From: CAXMQS01 sp964195995 | Lineage (GTDB): Bacteria > Actinomycetota > Acidimicrobiia > Spongiisociales > JAOTWH01 | DNA: 12,863 nt | Direction of reading: 5' to 3' | Assembly (NCBI GenBank): GCA_964195995.1 | Contig: CAXMQS010000011.1 | Coordinates: 1 to 12,863 of the forward strand | Shown: one piece after another, positions 12,228-12,863 of the stretch | Position numbering within the stretch: the first letter of the stretch is position 1 | Layout of the letters: the number at the start of each line of letters is the position of its first letter | Notes under the pieces: model-generated | What the model was told of the DNA's origin: nothing | What the model saw: the letters and a program-made list of their open reading frames with translations, nothing else | Databases searched by the model: none | Made by a program: the position numbers and the translations under genes

Positions 12228-12863
12228 CTACCCCACGCTCTCGAGCTTGCGCTCGGTGGCAGCAACCAGTTCGGACGGCTCGGTGGCGCCACCGTCAGGT
12301 TTTGTCGGCCTTGGCGTGTAAGCACTGGTAATAGTGAGCATCGCGACTCCGTAAATGATCACGAGGATGCCAACAATCAGCAGGAGTGGTGGAAAAGCGT
12401 CGACTGGTGGTGCTGTCGTGTCGAGAGTTCGGTAGTCATCGGAGACGGCTCGTACTCCTGCGACGACATCGTCTTCGAAGTAGTCGGCCAGATCCGGGAT
12501 CGATCGGACAGCCGAACCGGAGAACCTCGTTAGTGGTTCGATTCCCGGGATCTCACGGAAGCCATCTGTGACTACGAGGAGATTGGTGATGGCTTGGGCG
12601 AGATGCGGGGTGTTAGCGGCGATGGCGCCAAGCACCGCATCGGCATCGGGAAGGTCAGAATTGTCGGCCACAAAGGTCAACAATCCCGGAATCTCGGCGC
12701 TGACCTGATCGAGAGGCAGGGTCAGAAGTAGATGGTAGGTGTGAGGGAAATTGGCTTCGACAGCGGCGAGCACATCGCCAGGGGATAGTCCGGTGGCTCC
12801 GGCAACGAGTTCCACCAGCGGTCCAACCTCACCGGCCGCGCCACCTTGGGCATCAATGATCGG
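12228..12863 (-). CDS. Unrecognised protein with C-terminal membrane segment (N-terminus beyond window)
   Basis: The frame is open from the right edge to a TAG at 12228-12230, giving the last 211 residues of a longer protein. The visible part is mostly helical and extracytoplasmic-looking (e.g. NFPHTYHLLLTLPLDQ, DADAVLGAIAANTPHLAQAITNLLVVTDG), followed by one strong membrane segment, PPLLLIVGILVIIYGVAMLT, about 40-60 residues before the end, and a short hydrophilic tail with Pro, Lys and Arg, probably cytoplasmic. I see no named domain. The first internal GTG (12813-12815) could mimic a start, but the frame continues upstream without a stop, so the protein probably begins outside the window. 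It precedes the 86-residue gene on the same strand by 58 bp. Confidence 0.72.
   Translation of the reverse strand, partial: PIIDAQGGAAGEVGPLVELVAGATGLSPGDVLAAVEANFPHTYHLLLTLPLDQVSAEIPGLLTFVADNSDLPDADAVLGAIAANTPHLAQAITNLLVVTDGFREIPGIEPLTRFSGSAVRSIPDLADYFEDDVVAGVRAVSDDYRTLDTTAPPVDAFPPLLLIVGILVIIYGVAMLTITSAYTPRPTKPDGGATEPSELVAATERKLESVG

Overview
The window is GC-rich, tightly packed and uses many GTG starts, short stop/start overlaps and GC-ending codons. This suggests a high-GC actinobacterium. An Acidimicrobiia-like lineage fits the gene mix (multi-cupredoxin surface protein, CO-dehydrogenase-type maturation genes, PPK2), but the lineage is an inference from style and content, since no rRNA or marker gene is present.

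Layout, left to right. (1) Positions 1-747, minus: most of the N-terminal half of a ClC chloride channel/transporter, running off the left edge. (2) 812-2719, minus: a secreted, membrane-anchored protein with five cupredoxin domains, four of them with complete type-1 copper ligands. A perfect palindrome abuts its start codon. (3) 2857-3708, plus: a class I-like polyphosphate kinase 2 that lacks five residues exactly at its Walker B motif. (4) 3713-4899, minus: an arylamine N-acetyltransferase followed, with ATGA overlap, by a small unknown protein. (5) 4913-5203, plus: a decayed C-terminal remnant of a MalG-type sugar ABC permease. (6) 5209-5898, minus: a peroxiredoxin-like gene with an in-frame TGA exactly where the family has Cys (GDW-TGA-PYC). 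A hairpin with a GGUC apical loop follows it. I read this as a selenoprotein (Sec37-x-x-Cys40) that conventional gene calling truncates to its last 183 residues. It sits 9 nt after a zinc-independent quinone oxidoreductase gene (5908-6891). (7) 6949-7175, minus: a frameshifted CoxG/SRPBCC remnant overlapping the stop of an XdhC-family protein that carries a C-terminal YHS domain (7172-8098). (8) 8249-9160, plus: a second, divergently transcribed XdhC-family protein. (9) 12169 down to 9171, minus: a likely operon of an 86-residue unknown protein, a CoxD/MoxR AAA+ ATPase, a CoxE VWA protein, a 94-residue unknown protein and a GIY-YIG-like protein, with overlaps or very short spacers. (10) 12228-12863, minus: the C-terminal part of an unrecognised protein with one membrane segment near its end.

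How the parts may fit together: CoxD, CoxE, two XdhC-family proteins and the broken CoxG are the accessory set that matures and inserts the Mo/Cu or Mo/S cofactor of CO dehydrogenase/xanthine dehydrogenase-type molybdenum hydroxylases. No structural (L, M, S) subunit lies in the window, so the client enzyme is encoded elsewhere or the cluster is a remnant. The quinone reductase and selenocysteine peroxiredoxin look like a redox-defence pair.

The most notable item is the selenoprotein. TGA is an ordinary stop in at least six other genes here, so the recoding is local rather than a variant genetic code.
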